Source of the DNA: JAJVID01 sp035714085
GTDB lineage: Bacteria; Acidobacteriota; Blastocatellia; RBC074
DNA: 64,000 nucleotides
NCBI GenBank assembly: GCA_035714085.1
Contig: DASTMP010000215.1
Location: 1 to 64,000 of the forward strand
Reading direction: 5' to 3'
The position numbers were made by a program, and so were the translations under genes. This document shows positions 30,145-39,541 of this stretch, piece by piece; position 1 is the first letter of the stretch, and every line of letters starts with the position of its first letter. Under the pieces are notes generated by a model. The model saw only the letters and a program-made list of their open reading frames with translations. It did no database searches and was not told the DNA's origin.

Positions 30145-33100
30145 ATGACACAAGGATTTCAGAGGTTCACCAAACGATATGTCAACGTCTTAGTGGTTCT
30201 TATAGGGCTGACTGTTGTAGGTTCGATTCTGCTCTACTCCGGGTGCGGTATGGTAAGCAGCCCCAACACTCCGGCGAGTCCAACCCCGACTCCTACGCCG
30301 ACTCCGACTCCAACCCCGACTCCGACTCCCGACACGCCGCCGACTTCGACGATCACGTCCCCCAAAGAAGGGGCGATTGTACCAATCGGAATCCAGGTCG
30401 CCATCACCGGGACTGCGAGCGACACCGGCGGCGGGTCGGTGGCCAAGGTCGAAGTGTCGGTAGACGGCGGCGCTAACTATAGCCCGGCGATGGGGACGAC
30501 CGACTGGAGCTTTAACTGGACGCCCAACTCGCCTGGACCGGCAACGATCAAGAGCCGCGCGGTGGATAACACTGGAAACGTGCAGAATCCTCCTACAGAA
30601 ATTCACGTCACGGTCGACGCGCCGCCGACATCGACGATCACGTCCCCAAAAGAAGGGGATACTGTACTGATCGGAAAACTGGTCGCAATCACCGGGACTG
30701 CGAGTGACGCCGGCGGCGGGTCGGTGGCCAAGGTCGAAGTGTCGGTGGACGGCGGCGCTAACTATAGCCCGGCGATGGGGACGACCGACTGGAGCTTTAA
30801 CTGGACGCCAGGCTCGCCCGGACCGGCAACGATCAAGAGCCGCGCGGTGGATAACACTGGAAACGTGCAGAATCCTCCGACAGAAATTCATGTCACAGTC
30901 GACGCGCCGCCGATTTCGACAATCACGTTTCCCAAAGATGGAGCGACTGTAACAGTCATCCCTCCGATCGACATCACTGGGACTGCGAGCGACCCCGGCG
31001 GCGGATCGGTGGTCAAGGTCGAAGTGTCGGTGGACGGCGGCGCTAACTATAGCGCGGCCACGGGGACGACCGACTGGAGCTTTAACTGGAAGCCCAGCCC
31101 GCCCGGACTGGTGACGATTAAAAGCCGCGCGGTGGACAACACCGGAAACGTGCAGGATCCTCCGGCGGAAATTCGCGTCACAGTTAAGGATCCCATTACC
31201 ATCAAAGTGCCTTCGGATCAGCTAACCATCCAGTCGGCCATTGATGTCGCGGACAACGGTGATACTGTGCGGGTCGCGGCCGGAGCCTATTCTGAAAATA
31301 TCAACTTTAAAGGGAAGGCCATTACCGTTATCAGTGAAAGCGGGCCTAAACTCACGATTATTGATGGGGGGAACGTCGCTCCAGTAGTCACCTTCAATTC
31401 GGGAGAAGGACGCGACTCCGTTCTCAATGGATTCACGCTGCAAAACGGCAGAGCGGATCAGTCGTCGCCCCTTCAGGGAGGCGGCATCATGGTCCAGCTA
31501 TCCTCTCCTACGATCACAAACAATGAGATCAGGAACAATCGAGCATGCGACGGAGGCGGCATCTTTATCGGCGCCAGTTCTCCATTAATACAACTGAACA
31601 AAATCACCAGCAACAGCGCTGGTACCAATGTCTGTCAGGGAGGAACCACTGGTGGTGGAATCTACATCCTGGGACATGGTTCTGCAGAAATCCTCGACAA
31701 TGTGATCTCCGAAAATGCGGCCGGGTTAGGAGGCGGCATCGGCCTGAATGTGGCTGGAACCCCGATCATCAAAAGGAATATCATCAAGGGGAATTTTGCG
31801 CCTCAGGGAGGCGGCATCTGGACGGTGAATGATTCGAATCCTCTGATCGTCCAGAATCTCATCACCGGCAATCAGGCCGATGAGGGCGGAGGTCTCTACT
31901 GGGCAGTCCCCGCCGACGTCCGTGGACCGATACTCGTCAATAACACGATTGCCGACAATAACGCTACCTCAAATGGTTCCGGCATCTTTGCCTTTGGATA
32001 CGATGCGCAGACGGAACTGACCAATAACATAATAGTCGCAAAACCAGGGCAATCCGGTCTCTACTTTCTCATCTTCTCCGACCAGGATCCGCTGATCATC
32101 CAATTCAATAATATCTTCAGCGCCGGCGGAATGGCCTATGCCGGGGCCATCCCCGATATGACAGGGACGAATGGCAACATCTCCGCTGATCCTCTGTTCG
32201 TCAATCCCACTCAAGGCGACTATCATCTCCAGCAGGGGTCTCCCTCTATCGACTCCGGCGACAACCTGACGCCCAATCTCCCGGATAAGGATCTAGACGG
32301 AGATACCCGAATCCTGGATGGCGACGATAATGGAACCGTAATCGTCGATATGGGAGTAGACGAATTTCGTAGGCCTATCAGAGTGCCTTCAGATCAGCAA
32401 ACCATCCAGGCGGCCATCAATGTCGCGACCGACGGTGATAGGGTGCTAGTGGCGCCAGGAACCTATCCTGAACATATCGACTTTAGAGGGAAGGCCATTA
32501 CCGTTAGCAGTGAAAGCGGGCCTCAAGTCACTATTATTGATGCGCAGAACACAGATCCGGTAGTCAGCTTTACTTCGGGAGAGGGTCGCGGCTCCGTTCT
32601 CAATGGATTCACGTTGCAAAACGGCAGAACGAATTTCAGTGGTCAGGGAGCGCCCCCTGACGGAGGCGGCATCGTGATCCTGAGAGCCTCTCCGACGATC
32701 ACAAACAATAAGATCACGAACAATCATGCAAGCAGGGGAAGCGGCATCGGCATCGTTTTTGGTTCGCCATTAATACAAAAGAACAACATCACCGGCAACA
32801 TCAATGATGTCACGATCGGTGGAGGTGGCGGTGGAATCCTCATTGCGGGGGAAGGTTCCGCGGAGATCCTCGACAATGAAATCTCCAACAACGTGAATAA
32901 TGGTGGTGGGGGCGGCATCTTCATTCCTGGGGCTGGAGCAACCCCGATCATAAAAGGGAATGTCATTAAGGGGAATAGTGTCTCCCTGGGAGCTCAGGGA
33001 GGCGGCATCTGGATAGCGAATAATTCGAGTCCTCTGATCGTGCAGAATCTCATCACCGGCAATCATGCCTCTTACGGTGGAGGCGTCTACTGGATAATTT

Positions 33101-33732
33101 CCAACGGCGTCCGTGGACCGATACTCGTCAATAACACGATTGCCGACAACGATGTCACCACAGACGGTTCCGGCATCTATGCCGATGGAGGTGATGACCA
33201 GGTGGAACTAACCAATAACATAATCGTCGCAAAACCAGGGCAAACAGGTCTCTACTGTGGCCCTGCCGACGGCCATATTGACCCGATCATCCGATTCAAC
33301 AATATCTTCAGCAGCGGCGGAATGGCCTATGGGGGAAGTTGCGCCGATATGACAGGGACGAACGGCAACATCTCCGCTGATCCCCTGTTCACCAATCCCA
33401 CTCAAGGCGACTATCATCTCCAACAGGGGTCTCTCTCCATCGACTCCGGCGATAGCCTGACGCCCTATCTTCCGGGTAAGGATTTGGACGGACATCCCAG
33501 AATCCTGGATGGCGACGGTAATGGAACCGCAATCGTTGATATGGGAGTTTACGAATTTCTTTTGACCCCAGGCTTGAAGATCAGTCTTCTGGATGAGAGC
33601 AACCCTAGTTTGAAGAACAGTCGGGCTCTATTTATCTGCGATCTACGTCCGTGGGCGAGAATACCAGGCAGGAGGCCAAAAAATACACTCTCCGCGCTCC
33701 CTCCGCGTTCTCTGCGCCTGCGCGTTTATTAG
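30145..33732 (+). CDS. Lipoprotein-like surface protein with two parallel beta-helix modules
   Basis: 1195 residues, paralogue of the preceding gene. The N-terminus is nearly identical (MTQGFQRFTKRYVNVLVVL.. LLYSGCG, Thr-Pro linker). Three tandem Ig-like domains follow (DNA about 30340-30620, 30625-30905, 30910-31190). The first two are almost identical at DNA level, including VEVSVDGGANYSPAMGTTDW, which implies very recent duplication or gene conversion. Two beta-helix modules follow (31203-32373, 32378-33560), the first beginning IKVPSDQLTIQSAIDVA. The last ~60 residues (from about 33560) are unrelated to the module and rich in Arg/Pro, perhaps read-through into former non-coding DNA. No catalytic residues are evident; a surface adhesin or glycan-binding role is inferred. 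Confidence 0.85.
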   Translation: MTQGFQRFTKRYVNVLVVLIGLTVVGSILLYSGCGMVSSPNTPASPTPTPTPTPTPTPTPTPDTPPTSTITSPKEGAIVPIGIQVAITGTASDTGGGSVAKVEVSVDGGANYSPAMGTTDWSFNWTPNSPGPATIKSRAVDNTGNVQNPPTEIHVTVDAPPTSTITSPKEGDTVLIGKLVAITGTASDAGGGSVAKVEVSVDGGANYSPAMGTTDWSFNWTPGSPGPATIKSRAVDNTGNVQNPPTEIHVTVDAPPISTITFPKDGATVTVIPPIDITGTASDPGGGSVVKVEVSVDGGANYSAATGTTDWSFNWKPSPPGLVTIKSRAVDNTGNVQDPPAEIRVTVKDPITIKVPSDQLTIQSAIDVADNGDTVRVAAGAYSENINFKGKAITVISESGPKLTIIDGGNVAPVVTFNSGEGRDSVLNGFTLQNGRADQSSPLQGGGIMVQLSSPTITNNEIRNNRACDGGGIFIGASSPLIQLNKITSNSAGTNVCQGGTTGGGIYILGHGSAEILDNVISENAAGLGGGIGLNVAGTPIIKRNIIKGNFAPQGGGIWTVNDSNPLIVQNLITGNQADEGGGLYWAVPADVRGPILVNNTIADNNATSNGSGIFAFGYDAQTELTNNIIVAKPGQSGLYFLIFSDQDPLIIQFNNIFSAGGMAYAGAIPDMTGTNGNISADPLFVNPTQGDYHLQQGSPSIDSGDNLTPNLPDKDLDGDTRILDGDDNGTVIVDMGVDEFRRPIRVPSDQQTIQAAINVATDGDRVLVAPGTYPEHIDFRGKAITVSSESGPQVTIIDAQNTDPVVSFTSGEGRGSVLNGFTLQNGRTNFSGQGAPPDGGGIVILRASPTITNNKITNNHASRGSGIGIVFGSPLIQKNNITGNINDVTIGGGGGGILIAGEGSAEILDNEISNNVNNGGGGGIFIPGAGATPIIKGNVIKGNSVSLGAQGGGIWIANNSSPLIVQNLITGNHASYGGGVYWIISNGVRGPILVNNTIADNDVTTDGSGIYADGGDDQVELTNNIIVAKPGQTGLYCGPADGHIDPIIRFNNIFSSGGMAYGGSCADMTGTNGNISADPLFTNPTQGDYHLQQGSLSIDSGDSLTPYLPGKDLDGHPRILDGDGNGTAIVDMGVYEFLLTPGLKISLLDESNPSLKNSRALFICDLRPWARIPGRRPKNTLSALPPRSLRLRVY

Positions 33733-33767
33733 TAAAGCGGTATTTTAGCGCCGCTGTCCTTTGTCAT

Positions 33768-33821
33768 TCTCAAGCAGAAACCCCGGATTTAACTGATCAA
33801 TACCTAGGTTTCTGCTTGAGA
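33768..33821. terminator. 15-bp hairpin between convergent genes
   Basis: The arms 33768-33782 and 33807-33821 are exact reverse complements (TCTCAAGCAGAAACC and its complement) with a 24-nt loop. It lies in the 144-bp gap between the beta-helix gene (ending 33732, plus) and the aminotransferase gene (ending 33877, minus), suiting a bidirectional terminator. There is no strong U tract. Confidence 0.5.
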
Positions 33822-33876
33822 GGATGTCAACGGCCCATCCATCCGCCATCGACGACCAGAATAGCGCCGCTGTATA

Positions 33877-35046
33877 TCAACGCGACCATCTAATAATCGC
33901 GTCGCAGACACGTTCGACTTGCTCGTCGCTTAACTGCGCATGCATCGGCAAACTCAGGACCTGGCGCGCGGCCTGCTCGGTCGCCGGCAGAGCTCCGCGA
34001 TGGACCGTGACGCGAGTTCGATAGGCCGGCTGCAAGTGGACTGGGACCGGATAATGGACGAGCGTCTCAACGCCCCGTTCGCGTAAATGCTCGCGCAACC
34101 CGTCGCGTTCGTCGCAGCGCGCGACGTATTGATGATAGACGCTCTCGACTCCGGCGGGGCGTTCCGGCAGTCGCAGCGACGTCGTCGCGAGCCGGACGTC
34201 GTAAACTCGCGCGATCTCTCTTCGCCGCGCGTTCTCTTCATCCAGATATTTCAGCTTCACGCGCAAGACAGCTGCCTGCAATTCGTCGAGCCGCGAATTG
34301 AACCCAGGCTGATCGCTCACGTATCGCTCGCGCCAGCCGTATTCGCGCAACAGCGCGACTCGCTCAGCGACTTCCGCGTCGTTCGTCACGACCGCGCCGC
34401 CGTCGCCCAGCGCGCCGAGATTCTTCGTCGGATAGAAGCTGAAGGCGGCGGCGTCCCCGAAGACTCCGACCTTAAAACTCCCCATCCCCCCGATCGCTTG
34501 CATCGTCGCGCCGTGAGCCTGCGCGCAATCCTCGACGACTTTCAAATCGTAACGGCGCGCGATGTCGCATATCGCCCTCATGTCGGCGGGGCGCCCGTAA
34601 AGGTGAACAGGCGCGATCGCTTTGATCCGCCCGATCCTCCCGATCTGGTGGGCGCGCGGCCGGTCACGACAATTTCTGATCGCGTCTTCGACAGCTTCGG
34701 GGCTGATCGTGAACGTGGCCGGATCGATATCGACCAACAACGGCGTGGCCCCGGCCATCTCGACGGCGGCGACGGTGGCGACAGCCGTGTGCGCGACCGT
34801 AATTATCACGTCGCCGGCCCCGACGCCGACAGCCCGCAGCGCCAGATGCAAGGCGTCGGTTCCGTTGGCGACGCCCACGCAGCGCTTCGCCCCGAGGTAG
34901 GCGGCGAATTCACGCTCGAACTCGCTCACCTGTCCGCCGAGAATGTACCGACCGCTGTCGAGTGTTTGTCGAACGGCCTCGTCAATCTCGCGTTTGTGGG
35001 CGAGATAATTGGCCTTCGGATCGGATTGCAAAACGGCGGGAGTCAT
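33877..35046 (-). CDS. DegT/DnrJ/EryC1-family sugar aminotransferase
   Basis: A 389-residue PLP enzyme that typically transfers an amino group to a nucleotide-linked keto sugar. The cofactor lysine is in FSFYPTKNLGALGDGGAV (Lys208); GTDALHLAL and VVEDCAQAHGA are the phosphate- and ring-binding blocks. The ATG at 35046 overlaps the stop of the upstream SDR gene (ATGA), so the SDR product and this enzyme likely act in sequence in making an amino sugar. The neighbouring methyltransferase and glycosyltransferases support a surface-glycan pathway. The specific sugar cannot be told. Confidence 0.93.
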   Translation of the reverse strand: MTPAVLQSDPKANYLAHKREIDEAVRQTLDSGRYILGGQVSEFEREFAAYLGAKRCVGVANGTDALHLALRAVGVGAGDVIITVAHTAVATVAAVEMAGATPLLVDIDPATFTISPEAVEDAIRNCRDRPRAHQIGRIGRIKAIAPVHLYGRPADMRAICDIARRYDLKVVEDCAQAHGATMQAIGGMGSFKVGVFGDAAAFSFYPTKNLGALGDGGAVVTNDAEVAERVALLREYGWRERYVSDQPGFNSRLDELQAAVLRVKLKYLDEENARRREIARVYDVRLATTSLRLPERPAGVESVYHQYVARCDERDGLREHLRERGVETLVHYPVPVHLQPAYRTRVTVHRGALPATEQAARQVLSLPMHAQLSDEQVERVCDAIIRWSR

Positions 35047-36032
35047 AAATATTTGGGCAGATGTTGTCTATAAAAAGCGAGGGTGCGGCTCAGACCTTCG
35101 CGCAAAGAGGTGGTGGGTCGCCATCCCAGCATTGAACGGATGCGGCTGAAATCGGCGTAGTAATCCCCGATGTCAATTCGCTTGCGATCCGGCGGGTATG
35201 ATCGCCTCACGAATTCGCCGCCGCCGTTTATCTCGACCAACAGCTCCGCAAGCCCGTTCAGGCTGATGACGCAATCACCGCCTAAATTGAATATCTCGCC
35301 ATTCGCCGCCTCGTTCGTAGCCGCCATCAGAAACGCATCGACCGCGTCGTCGACATAAGTGAAGTCGCGCAATTGATGCCCCTCCCAAACCTCGAATGAC
35401 TCGCCCTCGATCAGCATCCTGATCCACAAACCGAGAAATGTCTGCCGCGCGTCCTTCACTCGCATCCCAGGCCCGTAGGTGTTGGTCAATCGCAAGGCGC
35501 AGGCGCGAACGCCATAAACATTGTTATAGAGAATGTGGTACCACTCGCCAGCCATTTTGTTGATGCCGTTCACGTCGACGGGCCGGCTCAAATGCCTCTC
35601 GTCGACCGGCAGATAATCGGGCTTGCCGTAGAGCTGGCGGGTGCTGGCGAAAACGACTTTGATCGAAGGGTTGTATTTCCGGCAGGCTTCTAGGATCGAG
35701 AGCTGGGCGCGGCAATTGATCTCCAGGTCGGTGTCGGGGTCGCTCATCGAATCCATGTGGCTGGTCTGACCGGCGAGGTTGAACAGATAATCCCGCCCCT
35801 GCACGAGGTAACGCATGCTGTGGGCGTCGCGCACGTCGGAGACGTTCACTTCAACCAGGGTCTCGATGCCCGCGATGTTGAAAAGATTGCCGCCGTAGTC
35901 CGGGATCAGGCTGTCAACCAGCAACACGCGCGCGCCGATAGAGGTGAGCCGTCGCGCCAGATTCGAGCCGATGAATCCCAGCGCGCCAGTGATCAACACG
36001 CGACGATCGGCAAATGCGCCATCGAGTTCCAC
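35043..36032 (-). CDS. NAD-dependent nucleotide-sugar epimerase/dehydratase (extended SDR)
   Basis: About 329 residues. The Rossmann motif is ITGALGFIGSNL near the N-terminus; LRLTNTYGPGMR and RDFTYVDDAV are typical of sugar-nucleotide SDRs. The open frame runs to a TTG at 36068, but GTG at 36032 is preferred because AAGGA lies 7 nt upstream and it leaves the usual short lead before the Gly motif. In place of the catalytic Tyr-x-x-x-Lys the sequence reads NGINK, so the usual Tyr is Asn while the Lys remains. This may be a feature of its subfamily, or indicate altered chemistry. It is coupled to the downstream aminotransferase. Confidence 0.88.
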   Translation of the reverse strand: MELDGAFADRRVLITGALGFIGSNLARRLTSIGARVLLVDSLIPDYGGNLFNIAGIETLVEVNVSDVRDAHSMRYLVQGRDYLFNLAGQTSHMDSMSDPDTDLEINCRAQLSILEACRKYNPSIKVVFASTRQLYGKPDYLPVDERHLSRPVDVNGINKMAGEWYHILYNNVYGVRACALRLTNTYGPGMRVKDARQTFLGLWIRMLIEGESFEVWEGHQLRDFTYVDDAVDAFLMAATNEAANGEIFNLGGDCVISLNGLAELLVEINGGGEFVRRSYPPDRKRIDIGDYYADFSRIRSMLGWRPTTSLREGLSRTLAFYRQHLPKYL

Positions 36033-36092
36033 GATGAGATCCTTTCGATAAATAAAATCCCTGTGCAATCAACACAATGATTGGCGCAAACC

Positions 36093-36189
36093 GGGTACGC
36101 ATCGCTTCCAGCGTGCAGTAGTGGCAAGAGGCGCATTAAGAGGCCATAGACGACTCGCCGAGACTGCACGCTGGAAGCGATGCGTACCC
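36093..36189. repeat. 97-bp element with perfect 26-bp terminal inverted repeats
   Basis: The arms 36093-36118 and 36164-36189 are exact reverse complements, starting GGGTACGCATCGCTTCCAGC, around a 45-nt centre. It fills part of the 264-bp gap between the methyltransferase stop and SDR start. There is no coding capacity and no clear target-site duplication. It resembles a MITE or a large REP-like palindrome; mobility is inference. Confidence 0.75.
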
Positions 36190-36296
36190 AGGCGCCTCCC
36201 TATTTATGCGCGGGCTTCAATTTAGTTAGCGGAGTATTCGTTGGCCTCTCTGCTAAATCTCAGCCTTCTGAAATCAAAGGGAAAATAACTCGCTCG

Positions 36297-37073
36297 CTAA
36301 TCGCAACGACCGTTCGGTCTCCGCGCGACGCAGATAGCAGACAGACCCGCTGGCAGTCTCGCGTTCGGATCCCGCAGCCTTTTCGCTTCCCACAACAGAG
36401 CGTCTGTCATCACGCGATTGATCCATTGAAGATTTTGCGGGAGTGGTTTGACGTCCGACCCCCCGTCTGCGAGGCCGAGGCGTTTGAGCAGCAACCGCCG
36501 AATCGCCGCGGCGGGGAAGAGCAGGCTGTTGGCATAAGTCTCGCGCAGAATCTCGAATCCGGCGCGTTTCAATTTCTCCCGTAATTCATCCAGTCTATAT
36601 CGCCGCTCGGTGCCCAGCGCCCGATCGTGGCCGCTCTTCATCCATTCATATGCCGCGCCGCGAACGAACGCGACCCCGCCCGGCTTCAACGCCCTAAACA
36701 TCTCGCGCATCGCCCGCTCGTCGGCGCCGCGACCCGGAATCTGAACCAGCACATCAAAGCTCGTGATCAGGTCGAACGATTCGTCAGCGAAAGGCAAGTC
36801 GGTGGCCGACGCCTGAACCAGGCGTTCGTGGTCTCGTTTGCGGGAAAATCCGAGCGCGTCCGATATCAGATCAACGCCGACAATGCGGCCATTCCCGGCG
36901 TAACGAGCTAGCCATTCGAGATTGCCTCCGGTTCCGCAGCCCGCGTCCAGAATCAGGCGGGAGCCGGGCGGCAGAAACGGGTCGAGCAGCGCCGCGGTGA
37001 TTTCACGCATTCCGGCGAACCACCAGAAGTTTTCTTCGAGGCGATAGAGGTATTCGTAATCTTCGGTTTGCAT
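36297..37073 (-). CDS. SAM-dependent methyltransferase (class I)
   Basis: A 258-residue cytoplasmic protein. The SAM-binding motif I is LILDAGCGTGGNLEWL, the acidic residue after strand 2 is in IVGVDLISDAL, and motif IV-like FDLITSFDVLVQIP and ALKPGGVAFVR follow. The N-terminus (YLYRLEENFWWFAGMREI) is typical of methyltransferases in surface-polysaccharide clusters. The acceptor may be a sugar or a lipid-linked glycan. The gene lies 48 bp after the GT-C-like gene on the same strand. Confidence 0.88.
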   Translation of the reverse strand: MQTEDYEYLYRLEENFWWFAGMREITAALLDPFLPPGSRLILDAGCGTGGNLEWLARYAGNGRIVGVDLISDALGFSRKRDHERLVQASATDLPFADESFDLITSFDVLVQIPGRGADERAMREMFRALKPGGVAFVRGAAYEWMKSGHDRALGTERRYRLDELREKLKRAGFEILRETYANSLLFPAAAIRRLLLKRLGLADGGSDVKPLPQNLQWINRVMTDALLWEAKRLRDPNARLPAGLSAICVARRPNGRCD

Positions 37074-37121
37074 AGTCGCGCTGGAATTTAACCGTAACCC
37101 TGATAGTAATAAGGCCGAAGC

Positions 37122-38561
37122 TCATGGGCGCGAGCCATGCGCTTCGGCCTGATTCTTGATCTGGTCTTGTGCGCAAAACGAAGGCAGGTCAGCGTTACTA
37201 GACGCCGTGTCCAGGATCAGGCTCGCTTCTGGCTCACCGAGCCGTATCACTACAGCCTTGCGGGCTTCGCCAATAGAGTATGGGAAACAGCGAATCACCA
37301 CCGGCCGCCTCTGCTCGCGCCGCATATATCGGAGTAAGGCCTCGATCGGCTCCGACCGTTCTCGGAATTGGGGATATTTGACCGCCCACAGATACGAAAT
37401 ATGATGGACTCCAATGAGCAGCGCGCACAGCCCGATGACCCATTGCCTTCCGATCCGCTCGCGCAATGTCGTGGCGGCCAGCGCCAGGATCAAAGAGCAT
37501 CCGACCGCCGCCAGGTAATGATGCCGGCTCGGGACCCTCGGCATATAAGTCAGGAAACTGTAGGGTATTAGCGCGATCAATATCCAGCACAGGGCGAGCG
37601 TCATGAGACCGTACCGCTTGCGGGAGGCAAAAACCAGCAGGACAATCAGCCCAACGATACCCCAAATCCATAGAGCCCGAATGGCGCTGCCAATCAACGC
37701 CATCGGCGCCCCGGCCTGCAGAGAGAAAGTTCCATCCGCGAAGTGGCTATTCCGGTCTTGCCCTGAGAACACAAGGACGACGTAGACCGCCGCCAGAAGG
37801 CCGAACGGTAGAAGAGCGAGCAGCGGCCGGCGCCGCTGACTGCTGGCGCCGACAACGAAGAGAAGCATCAACAGTACGACGGAGACGGCCGATTCCTTTG
37901 ACAGCAGCGCCAGGCAAAAACAAGCCAGCGCGCACACCCAGGCCAGGGCGGCAGGTTTCGGAGAATTGAGCCATCGGACCCAGAACAGCAGCGTGAGAAG
38001 ACCGAAGCAGAAGACCAACAGCTCGGGCAGCGCGGAGTACCAGATGACGGCCTCGTGATACCGTTCCTGCAACACGAAGAAGACCGCCATGAGAGCGCTT
38101 AGCCGCCAGCCGATGCGGCGCGCGGCGCCGAGGGCGTAGACCAGTAGCGCGTTCACAGCGTGGAGGAGGATGCTGGAAACCCCGAGTGCGAGTCGCGAAA
38201 ATCCGAACAGGATGTCGGTCCAGTAGGTGAGGACTAGGGACGTCGCCCGGCTTCTGTAAAGGGGATCTTTCGCCAGAGCGCCCCATGCGGAAACAGGGCC
38301 ATATGTTCTCGCGAGCGTCACCTGAAGGTAATCGTCTGGCAGAGGGGGCAGCGTTAAGAACGGGATGTAGATGGCCACGCTCAGCAAGACAATAAGGATT
38401 GCGATCGGCGCAGAAGCCCCGTCATTGCGCCAGTCATCGTAGTGGATTGGCGACCACCGTCTAAGTCGCAGCCACGGGACGATAGGCGTAGAGTCTGCAG
38501 CCGTAAGGTCGACTTTGGCGCTCTGGTGTGGCCGAGGGCTCGGAGAATTGTTAGAGAACAT
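37122..38561 (-). CDS. Multi-pass membrane protein, GT-C-type glycosyltransferase-like
   Basis: 479 residues with about ten hydrophobic segments from residue 50. An early acidic loop LPPLPDDYLQV follows the first segment, and CLALLSKESAVSVVLLM is a motif seen in TMTC/PMT-like GT-C enzymes; SRHHYLAAVGCSLILA recalls their later conserved region. This suggests use of a polyprenyl-phosphate sugar to modify proteins or glycans on the outer face of the membrane. The GT2 enzyme encoded just upstream could make such a donor. No TPR domain is present. The family call is moderate. Confidence 0.65.
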   Translation of the reverse strand: MFSNNSPSPRPHQSAKVDLTAADSTPIVPWLRLRRWSPIHYDDWRNDGASAPIAILIVLLSVAIYIPFLTLPPLPDDYLQVTLARTYGPVSAWGALAKDPLYRSRATSLVLTYWTDILFGFSRLALGVSSILLHAVNALLVYALGAARRIGWRLSALMAVFFVLQERYHEAVIWYSALPELLVFCFGLLTLLFWVRWLNSPKPAALAWVCALACFCLALLSKESAVSVVLLMLLFVVGASSQRRRPLLALLPFGLLAAVYVVLVFSGQDRNSHFADGTFSLQAGAPMALIGSAIRALWIWGIVGLIVLLVFASRKRYGLMTLALCWILIALIPYSFLTYMPRVPSRHHYLAAVGCSLILALAATTLRERIGRQWVIGLCALLIGVHHISYLWAVKYPQFRERSEPIEALLRYMRREQRRPVVIRCFPYSIGEARKAVVIRLGEPEASLILDTASSNADLPSFCAQDQIKNQAEAHGSRP

Positions 38562-38659
38562 AGGCCTTTTCCTTAATGATGGGCCAAGACAAAAGCAAAA
38601 CCGAACCTGCAGCGCCAGCGACTATAAAAGAATAGGCGGACAGGCGGGGAGTTGGTTAT

Positions 38660-39541
38660 CTAACTTGGCTGTTTGTCAGAAGAGTAATCCGGTATTCGAT
38701 CATCGGCGCCGCTTTCGCATTTGCGGATGCGCAAGCGGAGTGGAAAGCGCGCTGGGGATTCTTCAGACGGCCACTCACGGCGTTTTTCGTATTCTTCTTC
38801 AGTCCGGCGTTGAGTCGAAAAGATGACCAGCTTCAGCCAGAGCCTGAAAAAATCGTAGCCGGTCCGCGCCACGCGGCGCAGCGTGAAGAATTGTGATTGC
38901 CCGTGCAAGCGCGGGTAATGGTGAACTGGCGTTTCGGCGAAGCGGTAACCGGCCCTGCTCAGCTTATAGACCATCTCCGTGCAGATGACGCCGCTCGTCG
39001 AGGTCAGCGTAACGCTTTGAATGGCCTTGCGGCGCATCAAACGGAAATCGCAATCCACGTCGCGGATCGGCAAACCGAACATCCGTCTCGCCAGAAATTT
39101 GTATATCGCTCCCAGCACGACGCGGCGGCGGCTATCCGATCGCCTGATTTTATAGCCGGTAACGACATCCACGTCTTCGATCATCAACGGGATCAGATTC
39201 GCCATCTCGCGCACGTCGTATTGGCCATCGCCGTCGGTGTAAAAGATCAAATCTTTTGTAGCGCTCTCGAACCCGCTGCGCAGCGCCCCGCCGTATCCGC
39301 GGTTGCGCGGATGGTGAATGACCCGCAGGCGCGGCTCTTTGCTCGCCAGATCATTCAGCACCGCAGCCGTGCCGTCACTGCTGCCGTCGTTGACCACGAT
39401 TACCTCGTAGTCATTTGTGATCCGAAGAGCCACCTCCAGAGCTTGGTGAATCAGTTTGCCTATGGAGTCTTCATCATTGAATGCGGGGAAGAAGACACTG
39501 ACGCCGTAAGATCTGCCATTAGATTTCTGATGGGTGTTCAT
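38660..39541 (-). CDS. Family 2 glycosyltransferase (polyprenyl-phosphate sugar synthase-like)
   Basis: 293 residues. The GT-A nucleotide-sugar fold shows VSVFFPAFNDEDSIGKLI, VIVVNDGSSDGT and the metal-binding TDGDGQYD, plus RGYGGALRSGF, all as in dolichol/polyprenyl-phosphate mannose or glucose synthases. No C-terminal membrane helices, so it probably acts at the inner face of the membrane. The last ~50 residues are charged and low in pattern. It precedes the GT-C-like gene by 98 bp, which fits a donor-maker/donor-user pair. Confidence 0.88.
   Translation of the reverse strand: MNTHQKSNGRSYGVSVFFPAFNDEDSIGKLIHQALEVALRITNDYEVIVVNDGSSDGTAAVLNDLASKEPRLRVIHHPRNRGYGGALRSGFESATKDLIFYTDGDGQYDVREMANLIPLMIEDVDVVTGYKIRRSDSRRRVVLGAIYKFLARRMFGLPIRDVDCDFRLMRRKAIQSVTLTSTSGVICTEMVYKLSRAGYRFAETPVHHYPRLHGQSQFFTLRRVARTGYDFFRLWLKLVIFSTQRRTEEEYEKRREWPSEESPARFPLRLRIRKCESGADDRIPDYSSDKQPS

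Noticed and set aside
24990..33560. Regular repeats suggesting a CRISPR array or satellite DNA
   Set aside because: The repeats are in-frame Ig-like and beta-helix coding modules of about 0.28 and 1.17 kb, not short direct repeats with spacers.
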